From contig CAVNZM010000006.1 in the NCBI GenBank assembly GCA_963693365.1, positions 8,246,001 to 8,310,000 on the forward strand: 64,000 nucleotides of DNA. The letters run 5' to 3'. The notes under the pieces were generated by a model. That model saw only the letters and a program-made list of their open reading frames with translations, was not told where the DNA came from and ran no database searches. Position numbers and translations under genes: made by a program. This document shows positions 8,361 through 17,241 of the stretch, in pieces. This DNA is from Amoebidium appalachense. Its lineage: Eukaryota > Ichthyosporea. Position 1 is the first letter of the stretch. Each line of letters opens with the position of its first letter.

Positions 8361-9743
8361 TCAATAAAGGCGGAAATTTGTATAATCTATACAACGAACA
8401 CAACATACTTGCAATAATCCACGGTATAGAATTAAGATGGGTGACCAGGAGAAGCGCAGACTGAGCATCCCACCACTGATGCTCACTAGGTTGTGACCTC
8501 TGGCATATACCCAGAAGTCCACGGTGCCGCTGAGGGACTCGTGAAGCTCCAGGTTCAGGTCAATCGTGTCGATGCGGGAGAAGTTCGTGCTGCCTGTGGG
8601 CTGGATGGAGTCTTCGGGCTGGAGGGCATAGGGGATCATGAACATCTTGAGCGTAGGGGCACGGGTGTGGTACTTCTGGACCAGCACCTTGTGCGAGAAC
8701 AGCCCGCTGTAGTTGTACTGCATGCCGGTGTTGTTGTACTTGACGTCGATCTTCTGGATGGGTAGGTACAGCGGGTTGTTGGGGCTCTTGCCAGGCGAGG
8801 CAAAGTTGAAGAAGTCGTTCTTGCCGGGCTCGTTGTTGCGTGTGCGGGGCTGGCACACGATGAGCAGCTCCTTGACAGGGAAGCCGAAGTTGAGCTGCTG
8901 TGTGAGGGTAGCCTTCTCGTTGGGCCTGCTGTTGACGTTGGAGCTGAACATCTTCTCCTGCCACAGGTCCACGAGGTAGTCGTGGCGCTGGGCCTGGGCC
9001 CACATGGCACGTTCCTGCTCGTCCACGAAGATGTACTCGACGATGATGCTGCTGTCGGATATCTTGCCACCATGAGCGTCGTTGGTGGAGCTGGAGGGCT
9101 TCTGGTCGCCGACGTCGTTGATGAGGTCACGCAGGGGCTTGGTGTCGATGTCGATGCGCACGGTGTGGAACTGCAGGGCGACAATGGGCAGGGCAGCACC
9201 ATACCTCCTGTTGAACCAGAACTGCAGGGGAAAGAAGTACTCCATCTCGTGGTTGGCCCACTCGCGCAGCTGGCTCACATGATCGGCCTTGCCAATGGCG
9301 ATGCCCAGCCCCTTGCCAGGGGGTGTCTCGATGTCCTCGAGCAGAGCGAGAAGGCGGCCCACGTGCTGGTCGATGCGGTATGTCCCCACGTTCAGCTCGA
9401 TGCGGTTGAAGAGGGCAAAGGGCAGCATGTTGACAAAGTGGGCGTCGTAGGGAAGGGGGCCAATCGAGGCGTTGGAGACGGCGTTGGGTGGCCCACGCTT
9501 AAGAGCGCCTACCTTGAAGTGGATCCAAAGGTCCTTGATGAGGTCTCCGGAACGACTAATCTCGCAGTTGCAGCCGGTGGCGCCGTAGTCCAGGGCGGTC
9601 TGGAAGTTGACCCTAAAGAACTCAATGGAGAAGTTGCTGATCTGCGCATACTTGCTGCGGAACAGGGTCTTGGTGGGTTTGAAGGTCAGAACGGAATCCT
9701 GAACGCCCTTGGACACCAGCTGCACAATCGCCGAGCTAGACAT
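8361..9743 (-). CDS. MCP: NCLDV major capsid protein
   Basis: A 460-residue double-jelly-roll major capsid protein forming the trimeric capsomers of the icosahedral shell. The N-terminus IVQLVSKGVQDSVLT followed by about 12 residues and F-R-S-K-Y-A-Q-x-x-N-F matches the NCLDV hallmark (usually LVAYGAQDxYLT...F...YRRxTNF). The first jelly roll spans about 20-215 and contains the E-R-L-like RIELNVGTYRID segment; YIFVDEQERAMWAQ at about 238-251 corresponds to the conserved E-Y-x-Y-L-D-x-x-E-R linker. The C-terminus VYARGHNLVSISGGMLSLRFS matches the usual YA-x-x-Y-N-x-L-R-I-x-S-G-M-x-x-L-x-F-S end. Length is normal for iridovirus/phycodnavirus-type MCPs. The start is the ATG at 9,741-9,743. The gene is intact. 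No GGTATAAAAG box precedes it; the upstream DNA is AT-richer, consistent with a different, perhaps late, promoter. Confidence 0.93.
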   Translation of the reverse strand: MSSSAIVQLVSKGVQDSVLTFKPTKTLFRSKYAQISNFSIEFFRVNFQTALDYGATGCNCEISRSGDLIKDLWIHFKVGALKRGPPNAVSNASIGPLPYDAHFVNMLPFALFNRIELNVGTYRIDQHVGRLLALLEDIETPPGKGLGIAIGKADHVSQLREWANHEMEYFFPLQFWFNRRYGAALPIVALQFHTVRIDIDTKPLRDLINDVGDQKPSSSTNDAHGGKISDSSIIVEYIFVDEQERAMWAQAQRHDYLVDLWQEKMFSSNVNSRPNEKATLTQQLNFGFPVKELLIVCQPRTRNNEPGKNDFFNFASPGKSPNNPLYLPIQKIDVKYNNTGMQYNYSGLFSHKVLVQKYHTRAPTLKMFMIPYALQPEDSIQPTGSTNFSRIDTIDLNLELHESLSGTVDFWVYARGHNLVSISGGMLSLRFSWSPILILYRGLLQVCCVRCIDYTNFRLY

Positions 9744-9831
9744 GTTTAATAGACGCGCACATAATATTGCGCTCTCGTGGGTCTGGATGCATATCGTACC
9801 ATCAAACAGACTTTTTGCGGCCAACAGCAGG

Positions 9832-10605
9832 ATGCCCTACGCAACGTTCGAGGCCCTGTACAACGACTTCGGCGGCCCGGCCCGCCGGCTGCAGATACTC
9901 GCCACGGACCGCTACGCGAGGGATTTCGACATCCCTGAGCCCGTGGTGCGGGACTGCGCGCTGCTGCTTGCGCACGCGATCGACGAGTTCACGGAACAGC
10001 TGGCCCACGAGGCGCCGCTGCCGCTGTCTGCCCTCGGGATCGTCGACATGGCGCACTACATCTGGGGACTGCTCGAGACGGCCGAAGTCAAGAAGTTCCC
10101 GTTCAGCAAGGCGCTGCGCGTGGCCGAGGACGTGTACCAGCGCACGAGGCTGGCATGCATGTCGTCCACGGCGGCGGACTTCAACCGTACGGTCGTGGAC
10201 GCATGCGGCACGCCCGCCACGGTGGTGACGGACATCAGCAGGTACTCGCGCTTCTACGAGCTGCCGCTGGCGGACGTGGCCACAATCAACAGGTGGCTTG
10301 TGACAACCAAGCGACAGCTGGCAAGCGACCCGATGAAGGTACTGGATGTCCCCAAGCCCATCCAGCGCATGCGCCCGCGCACCCGCTGCGTGAAGCGGGA
10401 GGAGGCGCAGAGCCGGCGCATGGAGCTGCACGAGGACCTGTTCCAGCGCTGGCGCAACACCGTCTACAAGCCGGACAACATGGTGGCCATGCCGACCCAC
10501 GAGGTGGACAAGAATACCCTGCTGGCCGTGCACCACCGGCGGCTCACCGGGCAGCACGTCGAAAAGTTTGTGTCGGGGACGGCGGAGGACATCCAGGGAA
10601 AACCG
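9832..10605 (+). CDS. Hypothetical protein, 3' end lost at a rearrangement
   Basis: A helical, charged protein of unknown family beginning MPYATFEALYNDF; about 258 residues look coding. There is an earlier in-frame ATG at 9,787. The frame stays open to 11,334, but after about 10,605 it only mirrors the antisense of the MSV199 gene on the other strand, so the natural stop appears to have been lost where the two genes meet tail to tail. Features seen: several Arg/Lys clusters at about 180-205 (RMRPRTRCVKREE), no membrane segment, no nucleotide-binding motif. It lies just upstream of, and divergent from, the major capsid gene. I regard it as truncated and possibly non-functional. Confidence 0.5.
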
Positions 10606-11511
10606 GCGCACGGGGTACACCTTGACCGGGCGCAGATCCCCCTGCACCATCTTCAACGTCTCCTCGGGCTCGCAGCCCTCCTGCTCGCGCCACGTGCGTG
10701 CGAGCATCCGGCCGACCGTGCTGCTGGACCTGTCGGTGATGCCTCGGTCGACGAGGAACTTCCCGACGGTCACGTACCCGCCGATCGCAGACTCCTCGAT
10801 GGCCGCACGCTCGCCGGCGGGCACGAGCACGTTGGCCACGGCGTCGTTGAGCAGCATGATGCGCATGCGCGGGTCCCTGTCGAGGCCGAACTCCTCGAGG
10901 AGGCTGCGGTAGCTCTTGATGTTCTCCACACGCATGCGCCCGTTCTCCTCCTTCATGCGCTCGTTCTCAATGTGCATGCGCTCGACCTCGGCCTCCTCCC
11001 GCTTCACGCGCAGGCGACGCTCCTCCTCCAGCTCTTCGCGGCGTCGCTTGCGCTCGGGGGTCTCGTCGGTGCCGTTGCGGAAAAACGCACGCTCCTCGGA
11101 TGTGCTGCCGTCATAGCGGGCCTCGATCTCGGGGATGAGCGAGAGGTCGCCGGAGAGCAGGCGGGCTACGTAGGTGGCACACGTCCTGCGGAACACATGG
11201 GCGCGCTTGCCGGGGAGCAGGAAGATGATCTCGAGGAGGACCCGGAAGGGGGCGATTGGGGTGGGTTTTCCAACCCCATTGATCTGGGCGTCCTCAGCCT
11301 CGCTGAGGATGTCAACAACACTATGGTCCTTTGATTTCTTAATCTGTGACCATGCCTCGTACATCGCCGCCTTTCCAATCACCATTGAAATCACATCTAG
11401 GACACTTGCCATGTTCTTGTCTCTGTCAATGCGCATAGTGCAACCTTTGAACTGGGGGAACTCCTTCCAAAGAAGCGACATGTCGCCTTTTTTGTTCTGC
11501 TCGCCAGCCAT
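10606..11511 (-). CDS. MSV199/BRO-like protein, C-terminus lost at junction
   Basis: This copy of the MSV199 family starts MAGEQNKKGDMSLLWKEF. Residues about 12-135 form the MSV199-type domain (SVLDVISMVIG ... INGVGKPTPIAPFRVLLEII ... RLLSGDLSLIPEIEARYD). Residues 145-210 form a highly charged coiled coil, and residues 220-300 a conserved tail (DRDPRMR, YVTVGKFLVDRGI, YPVR). Homology to the copy at 24,056 and to the orphan tail at 32,938 stops exactly after YPVR at 10,606. The reading frame continues to 9,802 but that part is the antisense of the gene at 9,832. The protein is therefore probably chimeric or broken. A promoter box lies at 11,549-11,560. Likely a DNA-binding regulator, by family. 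Confidence 0.65.
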
Positions 11512-11548
11512 GCTGTGTCAGAATGACTGGTTTTGCACGGGTGGTGCT

Positions 11549-11560
11549 CTTTTATACCTT
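11549..11560 (-). promoter_or_regulatory. TATA-type viral promoter box (MSV199 gene)
   Basis: Minus-strand AAGGTATAAAAG, 37 bases upstream of the ATG at 11,509-11,511. It sits only 30 bases from the stop of the next gene upstream. Confidence 0.7.
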
Positions 11561-11589
11561 GTGATCTTGCAGGTGGCTAGGGTAAAACC

Positions 11590-12285
11590 CTACAAACCCC
11601 TGCGCCTTGCTCCCAAGGGTTCCTGCCCACCCATCGCAATCGTCACAATGTCATTTACCGCGCTGTACACACAGAACCCCTCTGCGTGTGGGTTGTAGCG
11701 CAGCCACCGGCACCCCAGCGCTTTTGTGATGTAGTTCTGGCGCACCTCCTCATACACTGGGTCACGGTCGTCATGGTTGTGCTCGTCGCACTCAACCGCC
11801 AGATTCAGAGCCGGAAAATAGAGATCGATACGATATGGCTTTACGTAGAACTGTGGGGAGCTTTCAAAGTACGCCGTGCACCGCCGGATAACAGAGATGG
11901 TTTCGCTTTCAATGTAAGTTTGCATTATCACACCTACCGGCAATTCAAACTTAGAAGCCCAGTAGGCTTTTTTGTCGGCTGATAGCCTGCAGCCAGGGAG
12001 GATGGCAGCAACTATCTGGCGCATGCCATCCCACGAAGCAACAGGGGTCAGCTTGCCCTTTCCGTTGATCCGGAGAAGGGAAACTCCGATGTTCGGGTCT
12101 TTAGACTTCTTGAGATCAAACCATGCAGACCTTGCTGCATTGGCAGTGCCGAGTACCAGAGATACTACATCCAGCACACTTGCCGTCTTGGTAACCTCGT
12201 CGATGCGAATGGTAGCAACCTTGAACCAGGGGAACTCCTTCCAGAGCATCGACATGTCGCCTTTTTTGTTCTGCTCGCCAGCCAT
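11590..12285 (-). CDS. MSV199-like domain fused to a PD-(D/E)XK (DUF559/Vsr-like) endonuclease
   Basis: A 231-residue intact gene. Residues 1-130 are the MSV199-type domain, nearly identical at the start to the neighbouring copy (MAGEQNKKGDMS). From residue about 135 the coiled coil and tail of the sister genes are replaced by a compact nuclease domain: YRIDLYFPALNLAVECDEHNH contains Asp154, Glu165, Asp167 and His169 in the DUF559/Vsr-type pattern D-x-Y-x-P-x-x-x-L-x-x-E-x-D-x-x-x-H. This domain cuts DNA in repair and selfish-element contexts. Tail residues WLRYNPHAEGF are also typical. The combination suggests that the MSV199 part recognises DNA or a partner and the nuclease part cleaves. 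The promoter box is at 12,322-12,334. Fusion of the same head with different tails is a feature of this window. Confidence 0.8.
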   Translation of the reverse strand: MAGEQNKKGDMSMLWKEFPWFKVATIRIDEVTKTASVLDVVSLVLGTANAARSAWFDLKKSKDPNIGVSLLRINGKGKLTPVASWDGMRQIVAAILPGCRLSADKKAYWASKFELPVGVIMQTYIESETISVIRRCTAYFESSPQFYVKPYRIDLYFPALNLAVECDEHNHDDRDPVYEEVRQNYITKALGCRWLRYNPHAEGFCVYSAVNDIVTIAMGGQEPLGARRRGL

Positions 12286-12321
12286 GCTGTGTCCGACTGG
12301 CCTCCTCTGCCGGGCGCTGCT

Positions 12322-12334
12322 CTTTTATACCTTC
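12322..12334 (-). promoter_or_regulatory. TATA-type viral promoter box (MSV199-nuclease)
   Basis: Minus-strand GAAGGTATAAAAG, 37 bases upstream of the ATG. It directly abuts the relic at 12,335-12,420, whose open frame ends at the TAA inside the box. Confidence 0.7.
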
Positions 12335-12420
12335 AGACCAGGAGAACGGGAGCCCCGACGCTCGGCACGGTTGGTGTCGGCCTCCCAGGCTGCCAGCCGC
12401 TTGTCGTAGAGTAAACTGCA
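12335..12420 (-). pseudogene. Relic of the small cysteine protein gene found at 16,219
   Basis: Read on the minus strand this fragment encodes LLYDKRLAAWEADTNR, matching LLYDKRLAAGWEADTAR of the intact gene at 16,219-16,584. Nucleotide similarity is obvious across about 45 bases (GTGTCGGCCTCCCAG in both). No start codon or upstream half remains, and the fragment runs straight into the promoter of the MSV199-nuclease gene. It marks either an insertion of that gene into a duplicate of the small gene or a recombination joint. Confidence 0.65.
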
Positions 12421-12477
12421 TCAACACGGAAAGTGCACCGGACGTGCACATGTAGCAATCTTTTTGGGGTCCCGGGT

Positions 12478-14619
12478 ATGGCGAATATTCTGGAGGATCT
12501 GGACTTGGTGGAAAACATGGAGGACGAGGACACGGACAGCATGGAGGACGAGGGCACGGACAGCATGGAGGACGAGGACACGGACCCCTTCTCAGATGCG
12601 TATTTTGAATTCCTGGAAGCTGCAGGGGTTGTTGAGCCTGGCACGACGGTCGACGACTGGTTCTGCGCCGACCCGGCAGACATAAGTGCGCTCCGGACAG
12701 GTAGAAACTGGTGGCCGAACAAGCGCGCGGTTCAGGAGGCCGTGGACAACGGCACGGTGCAGCGGGCGATTGAGCGCCTGCAACAGCAGGGCCTGGAAAT
12801 GCCCGAAGGACGGGGGATGGAAGACCTAATAATCGAAACGCTGGTGTTCATGCGCGTGGCCCGCCAGGCACTCTCCGAGTCTGGGATGGTGCGAAAGGTG
12901 TCAACCTTGTGGGGTGGGGAGCCTGAGAACCGCGACCCCTACATACGCGAAAATCTGGAAGATCTGGTGAGCCCCGCCGTGCGCGAAGAGGTAAAGGCGG
13001 CCAAGCGCAATGGGGACGAGAATGCCATTCAAAATATTATGGATGATCCGGAAATCCGCGCCCAGATCACAGACGCGCTGTGGTGCAGGGCTGCTCGCAG
13101 GGCCAATCGTCTCAAGCGCCTGGAAACAGCTCTGTACATGTCCGAGGGGCTCACCAAGAGAGAGTACATATTCAGGTACGCAGATGAGTTGTTTCCCTCG
13201 TACGCCGCGGCACGGATACGTGATATACCAATGGGTGATAACGAAGCATGGGAAAGGGCCGTCGAAACTGAAATGCTAGACGAAGCTGTGGTGGAGGAAG
13301 TCCGGAAGAAACTTATGAAACGCGCCACCAGTATTGGCGGCAAATATGTCGGAATCTTCCAGTTGGCTCTCAACGAGATGATAGCAAGCCACGGTGGCGT
13401 CATTCCAAACATGCAACAACGTCCCCACAATGGCGATGTCGAAATGGCTGTAGAACCCGAAGCCCCGGATTCGGATTCGATGCCCCAGGCTCCATCTGGT
13501 AGCACTGCACCGGTGTCCGGGTCTGCCATGGATCTTTCGCACGCGGAGGGCGATGAAGATGATGCGAACATTTTCGAATGGACCGCACAAGGCCTTGTCA
13601 AACTATTTGCTACGTTGACCGCTGACTCTCCGCACCAGGCGAATCGGCTTTGTTATGAGCACAAGTGGGAGCTTGTTGACAAGTTTGAGTTGTTCGCGCG
13701 CGGTGCGCTCGAGATTGCCAGACGACGTCAAATGAAAGAAGATTTGGGCAAAATGCTGAAGGCAGATTTGGACGCAGAAGAGGCAGACGCTAAAGACGAA
13801 GAGGACGAGGAGGACCGCGCGTTTGTGGTCCCTGATGACGACCCGGAGGTGCAGCCACCAGACAACAATGCACCCGACACCCTTTCCGACGAGCTCCGCG
13901 ACCTGAGGGCTGCGGTACAGATTGCACAACCCGAGACCAGGATCGAAGCCGTGAGGCAGGTTCTTGACTGGCTGGCGAGACAGCCGAACGGGGTGTACCA
14001 CCCACCGCCGCCACGGATGCTGTTCCACAGGTTGCCGTCTCCATTGGACCTGTCAGACTGGCTCACCCGGACGATTTCTCCCATGGATGAAGAGGACATG
14101 AGGATCCCAGAAGGGGTTTACAACGCGCTGCAGAAGTGGATCAGGTACACGAAACTTAGACGCCTAGAAGCCCTGCGCGCAAATTTCAGACCGGCCCCGT
14201 CGACCGCGGAGTTAGAGGCATACGTAGAGAGAATGTACAGGGCGATCAACGGCTTGCTCCCGGATCGCTTCCACAACCACACTAATGATTGGACGGGACG
14301 GTTTGATGCCTACCCCAGCGAAACAGCAGCCATCATACTCCTTTCTGGGGCAGAACCCCGGGGGGATCCATTGGCGGCGGCAGACGGCGACCCCATATTT
14401 GCGAGGATGCTCATCATCGCCGCAGGGGTCCAGGGATTGCACGATGCAGGGGTTTTTCAGTTTACAGGTGTGGAGTCGCCGGTTAGACCGGTGGTTGAAG
14501 ACTTGCCATTAGGACCGGCTGGAAATACCCGGTGGACGCGGTCTGGAACAACGCATGCCCTGAGGGCCACCAAAAGGCAAAGGAGACAGCTCAGGCATTA
14601 CAGTCCACCCGGGCAGTAA
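12478..14619 (+). CDS. Large acidic hypothetical protein
   Basis: A 713-residue protein of unknown family. The start chosen is the ATG at 12,478 (MANILEDLD). Residues about 14-38 hold three near-identical acidic repeats of the form MEDE(D/G)TDS. The rest is largely helical with many charged residues; about 430-460 is an acidic Asp/Glu stretch (DAEEADAKDEEDEEDRA) and the C-terminus is basic (TKRQRRQLRHYSP). No membrane segment, nucleotide-binding or zinc motif was found. It is followed on the same strand, 51 bases on, by the protease-like gene at 14,671, so the two may be co-expressed. Size and acidity would suit a virion core/scaffold protein, but that is inference. The gene is intact. Confidence 0.7.
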   Translation: MANILEDLDLVENMEDEDTDSMEDEGTDSMEDEDTDPFSDAYFEFLEAAGVVEPGTTVDDWFCADPADISALRTGRNWWPNKRAVQEAVDNGTVQRAIERLQQQGLEMPEGRGMEDLIIETLVFMRVARQALSESGMVRKVSTLWGGEPENRDPYIRENLEDLVSPAVREEVKAAKRNGDENAIQNIMDDPEIRAQITDALWCRAARRANRLKRLETALYMSEGLTKREYIFRYADELFPSYAAARIRDIPMGDNEAWERAVETEMLDEAVVEEVRKKLMKRATSIGGKYVGIFQLALNEMIASHGGVIPNMQQRPHNGDVEMAVEPEAPDSDSMPQAPSGSTAPVSGSAMDLSHAEGDEDDANIFEWTAQGLVKLFATLTADSPHQANRLCYEHKWELVDKFELFARGALEIARRRQMKEDLGKMLKADLDAEEADAKDEEDEEDRAFVVPDDDPEVQPPDNNAPDTLSDELRDLRAAVQIAQPETRIEAVRQVLDWLARQPNGVYHPPPPRMLFHRLPSPLDLSDWLTRTISPMDEEDMRIPEGVYNALQKWIRYTKLRRLEALRANFRPAPSTAELEAYVERMYRAINGLLPDRFHNHTNDWTGRFDAYPSETAAIILLSGAEPRGDPLAAADGDPIFARMLIIAAGVQGLHDAGVFQFTGVESPVRPVVEDLPLGPAGNTRWTRSGTTHALRATKRQRRQLRHYSPPGQ

Positions 14620-14670
14620 ACAAGCGAACACAATCGAAGCCACCAAAATTTTGGGGTGTTGAATCTATAG

Positions 14671-16176
14671 ATGGCACACGGGCGAGGGAGGGATGTAGTG
14701 GAAAGATTTCCCGTGAAGCCGCGCTGCTTTTTCAGGTTCGTAAAGAAAAATGCAGAACATTTTGTGGAAGAAACGCCGGTCTCCCCCAGCACTCAGACGT
14801 ACGCATGGACACCGGAAAACGGTTGCCTCTCCCTCTCCCTGGAAAGCACAGAACCCGACACGATCCCGGTGTATCTTGCCTGTGTTAAACGTCTCCGGTT
14901 CGATGCGCAACAGGATGGCTACTCCGTGAATATCGAGTTCGAGAACCAAGATAGTCCTGGGATACGCACCTTCGACACAACTTACGATTCGGTTCGAAAC
15001 TTCATGTTGGACAAGAGGGGCAATGCTTTCAAGGAGATCATGGTGAAGCACGCCCCATACCAGATCGAGGAGTACAAAAAGAGTACCATCCCTGGGAACC
15101 CAACACCCCCATATTTGCAGGAGGATTCGGTAGCAGACCTCTTGTTTGACAAACTGTACCGCGGGGCCCAACAAATTTCGGGGTCCATAAAAGATTTGAT
15201 AGGGGTAGGGTCTGTGTGGACTTCGCCTGCAGTAGAGGGGAGAACCAATACTATAGTAATGCTACAGACATATCTTCCGAAGTCCACAATTTTCGCCCCC
15301 GGAGAATTGCTCCGTACACAACCCAACAACGAGTCAATGACTGTCCAGCCATCGTTTAGGAATCTCAGGAACGATGGCTTCATGACCACCATATCGATGC
15401 CTAAATGGAAGTTCTTTTTTAGGAACGAACTCGCGACAATGTTGTTCCAATGGCTGACTGACCCCCAACGGGTGCCCTACTTTATTATATACACAGGTGA
15501 AGTGCACCATGCTTCTGTCATCATACTCGTTTCAGGTGACAAGTCGAGTATAGTTCTGGAGTTCTTCAATGTCCATGCCCCGAGTAGCACGTTGACAAAA
15601 GCCCTTGTCTCATTCATGAGAAGCGCTGATCCCACAGGCAAGCTGAAAGACATACTTCGATCCCTCAAACCCGAAAGTGTTTGCACTGATTTGCAAAATC
15701 TTCATGGAAAAAGGACATTGTACGACGAATTGTTTGACAGAGACGAGGTGGTCGATGGGGCCTGTGCGTCTTGGTTGAGTATTTATATACTGCTGCGGAC
15801 TTCACAAGCCGACTGGTCGTCCATACCGGGTGCGGATGGGCACACCATAGGCGAGCGGATCTGCAACTTCATCAAGACGAAAATCGCAAGGGATGGGGGA
15901 TTCCAAGCGGTCTATAAGGTCGGGGGAACGATCGCGATGTACGGAAAGCACCTGATCGAACTCTACGGGGCTAAGATGTATCAAACTGCGGATTGGTGGG
16001 CGCAAGACGGCGTCAATCAACAGGAGCGTTACCGAGAGGTCGTGGACATGGTGCTTTCCAAGAAAGTTCTCGTATTGACCGATGCCGAGCTTAAGGATGC
16101 AGGACTGCCAACACGCAAGGACGGCGAGCAACTTGTGAACGAGGTCCGAGAACAAGCGGCGCGCCTCCTCCCCTGA
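14671..16176 (+). CDS. Paralogous 500-aa protein A, possible Ulp1-like cysteine protease
   Basis: A 501-residue protein with a full-length paralog at 21,005-22,522. Conserved blocks: an N-terminal CFFRFVKKNAEHF (about 18-30); LIGVGSVWTSPAV (about 174-186) followed by LLQTYLPKS-type sequence; HHASVIILVSGDKSSIVLEFFN (about 280-300); GACASWLSIYILLRTS (about 370-385); and a C-terminal LTDAELKDAGLP. The order His ... Asn (E-F-F-N) ... Gln ... Cys is that of Ulp1/adenain (C48) proteases, which mature NCLDV capsids, and the His-Asn spacing of about 20 fits. The Cys (in ACASW) is in both paralogs, and so is the His. Sequence similarity to known proteases is too low for me to be sure, so the function is a hypothesis. 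The ATG at 14,671 could be preceded by others only out of frame. Confidence 0.65.
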   Translation: MAHGRGRDVVERFPVKPRCFFRFVKKNAEHFVEETPVSPSTQTYAWTPENGCLSLSLESTEPDTIPVYLACVKRLRFDAQQDGYSVNIEFENQDSPGIRTFDTTYDSVRNFMLDKRGNAFKEIMVKHAPYQIEEYKKSTIPGNPTPPYLQEDSVADLLFDKLYRGAQQISGSIKDLIGVGSVWTSPAVEGRTNTIVMLQTYLPKSTIFAPGELLRTQPNNESMTVQPSFRNLRNDGFMTTISMPKWKFFFRNELATMLFQWLTDPQRVPYFIIYTGEVHHASVIILVSGDKSSIVLEFFNVHAPSSTLTKALVSFMRSADPTGKLKDILRSLKPESVCTDLQNLHGKRTLYDELFDRDEVVDGACASWLSIYILLRTSQADWSSIPGADGHTIGERICNFIKTKIARDGGFQAVYKVGGTIAMYGKHLIELYGAKMYQTADWWAQDGVNQQERYREVVDMVLSKKVLVLTDAELKDAGLPTRKDGEQLVNEVREQAARLLP

Positions 16177-16218
16177 GGGCACCAAAAGGTCAAGAATTGA
16201 GGTGGATTGATCCCTGCC

Positions 16219-16584
16219 TCAGCGGAGGACCTCCCTTCTCAGCGCAGCGGCCAGCCGCGCGAGCCAGGCGGTGCGGTCGTCGCCCAGGCGTGTGGCAAAG
16301 TCGGCATAGGACATCTGTGCCGAGAACCATTGACCCTTCTCCTCGTTCCAGTAGCGCAGGCCGTTAACATTGGAAACTTCCATGCGCGGGCACCGGCCGC
16401 ATTCGCCAAAACGGGCTGTGTCGGCCTCCCAGCCCGCGGCCAGGCGCTTGTCATAAAGCAGGGCGGCACAGGCGGGTGCGTCGCAGGGCGGGTCACGACC
16501 GAACACCGTGCGCACCGCATCTCGCAGCGCAAGCGCAAGCAGGGTGGTCACGCAGAGGGCCATGAGCAGGAGTACCAGCTGCAT
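16219..16584 (-). CDS. Small signal-anchored cysteine protein
   Basis: A 121-residue protein. Residues 1-20 (MQLVLLLMALCVTTLLALAL) form a signal peptide or N-terminal anchor. The following luminal/external part has six cysteines (CDAPAC, GECGRC plus others) and a YWNEEKGQWF motif. No family is recognised. A fragment of a second copy survives at 12,335-12,420. The start ATG (16,582-16,584) is 48 bases from the divergent gene at 16,633. It belongs to a group of small secreted or membrane proteins in the viral region, likely virion-surface or membrane components. Confidence 0.65.
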   Translation of the reverse strand: MQLVLLLMALCVTTLLALALRDAVRTVFGRDPPCDAPACAALLYDKRLAAGWEADTARFGECGRCPRMEVSNVNGLRYWNEEKGQWFSAQMSYADFATRLGDDRTAWLARLAAALRREVLR

Positions 16585-16632
16585 TGTTACGTCACGGGCG
16601 CATTTTGTGCCGGCTTAATCTTCCTGTAGTGC

Positions 16633-17221
16633 ATGCACATCACGCACGGCGACCGCTTCGTCAGCCGCAACCTCGCGCTGCTCAGCTGCCCGGTGGAGTG
16701 GCCCGAGGACCTGGCCAACACGAGGCACACGGGCATGGGCCTGCGGTGGCGGCGTGACGGCGACAAGGTCACCGCCATGCTCGGTGAGACACGCATGTAC
16801 TGGAGGGCGCTGCCCGAGGCCAACGTCGTCACGTTCACCGATGACCCGGCTCAGGCGAGCTCTTTTGGGTTCAGCGACTGCCCGCTCCCGCAGCCCAACC
16901 ACGTTCCCGACACGGGTCTGGCGGGCGTGCGGGTGCGTCTGCACGACAAAGACCTGCCGGCTCTCCCCCCGCCTAGCGCACCGCCCCCAGGGCCGCGTGG
17001 AGCTCGGCGTGGCCTTCTCCATCGGCGTGCTCGGCGTGGGGCCCCTGCCCATGCCCTCGTGGTTTGTGTCCTCGGTCGCAGACACGAGCCCCACCATGCA
17101 GTATGGGTTCCGCGGCGTCAACCTTGCGCTGTGCCTGCTGCACGTGTGGCGCGTGCGCGTGTGCGTGGACCTGTTCCCGTTCCCGGGCCTGACGCTTTTT
17201 CTGGCGCTGCTCGAGCTCTGA
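16633..17221 (+). CDS. Hypothetical membrane-type protein with a frameshift
   Basis: About 195 residues, unknown family. The frame from the ATG at 16,633 reads coherently to about residue 112 (ends ...KDLPALPP) and then becomes proline/arginine nonsense; the +1 frame from about 16,970 continues coherently (GRVELGVAFSIGVLGVGPLPM ... LFLALLEL) to the stop at 17,219-17,221. The shift falls at or beside a run of six C (16,965-16,970). The second half holds two hydrophobic segments (AFSIGVLGVGPLPM and LTLFLALLEL). Either the tract carries a real mutation, or one base is wrong in the assembly. It is head-to-head with the gene at 16,219. Confidence 0.5.
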
Positions 17222-17241
17222 TATTTTGTAGCCATCTATCA

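Noticed and set aside
9802-10605. C-terminal extension of the MSV199 gene to 9,802
   Set aside because: It is the antisense of the gene at 9,832 and has no resemblance to any other MSV199 tail.
9832-10605. The gene beside the capsid gene, considered as a packaging ATPase or VLTF3
   Set aside because: No Walker A/B or zinc-binding cysteines are present.
12478-14619. The acidic MEDEDTDS repeats, considered as a histone-chaperone or transcription-factor signature
   Set aside because: Acidic repeats alone are not diagnostic and no accompanying domain was found.
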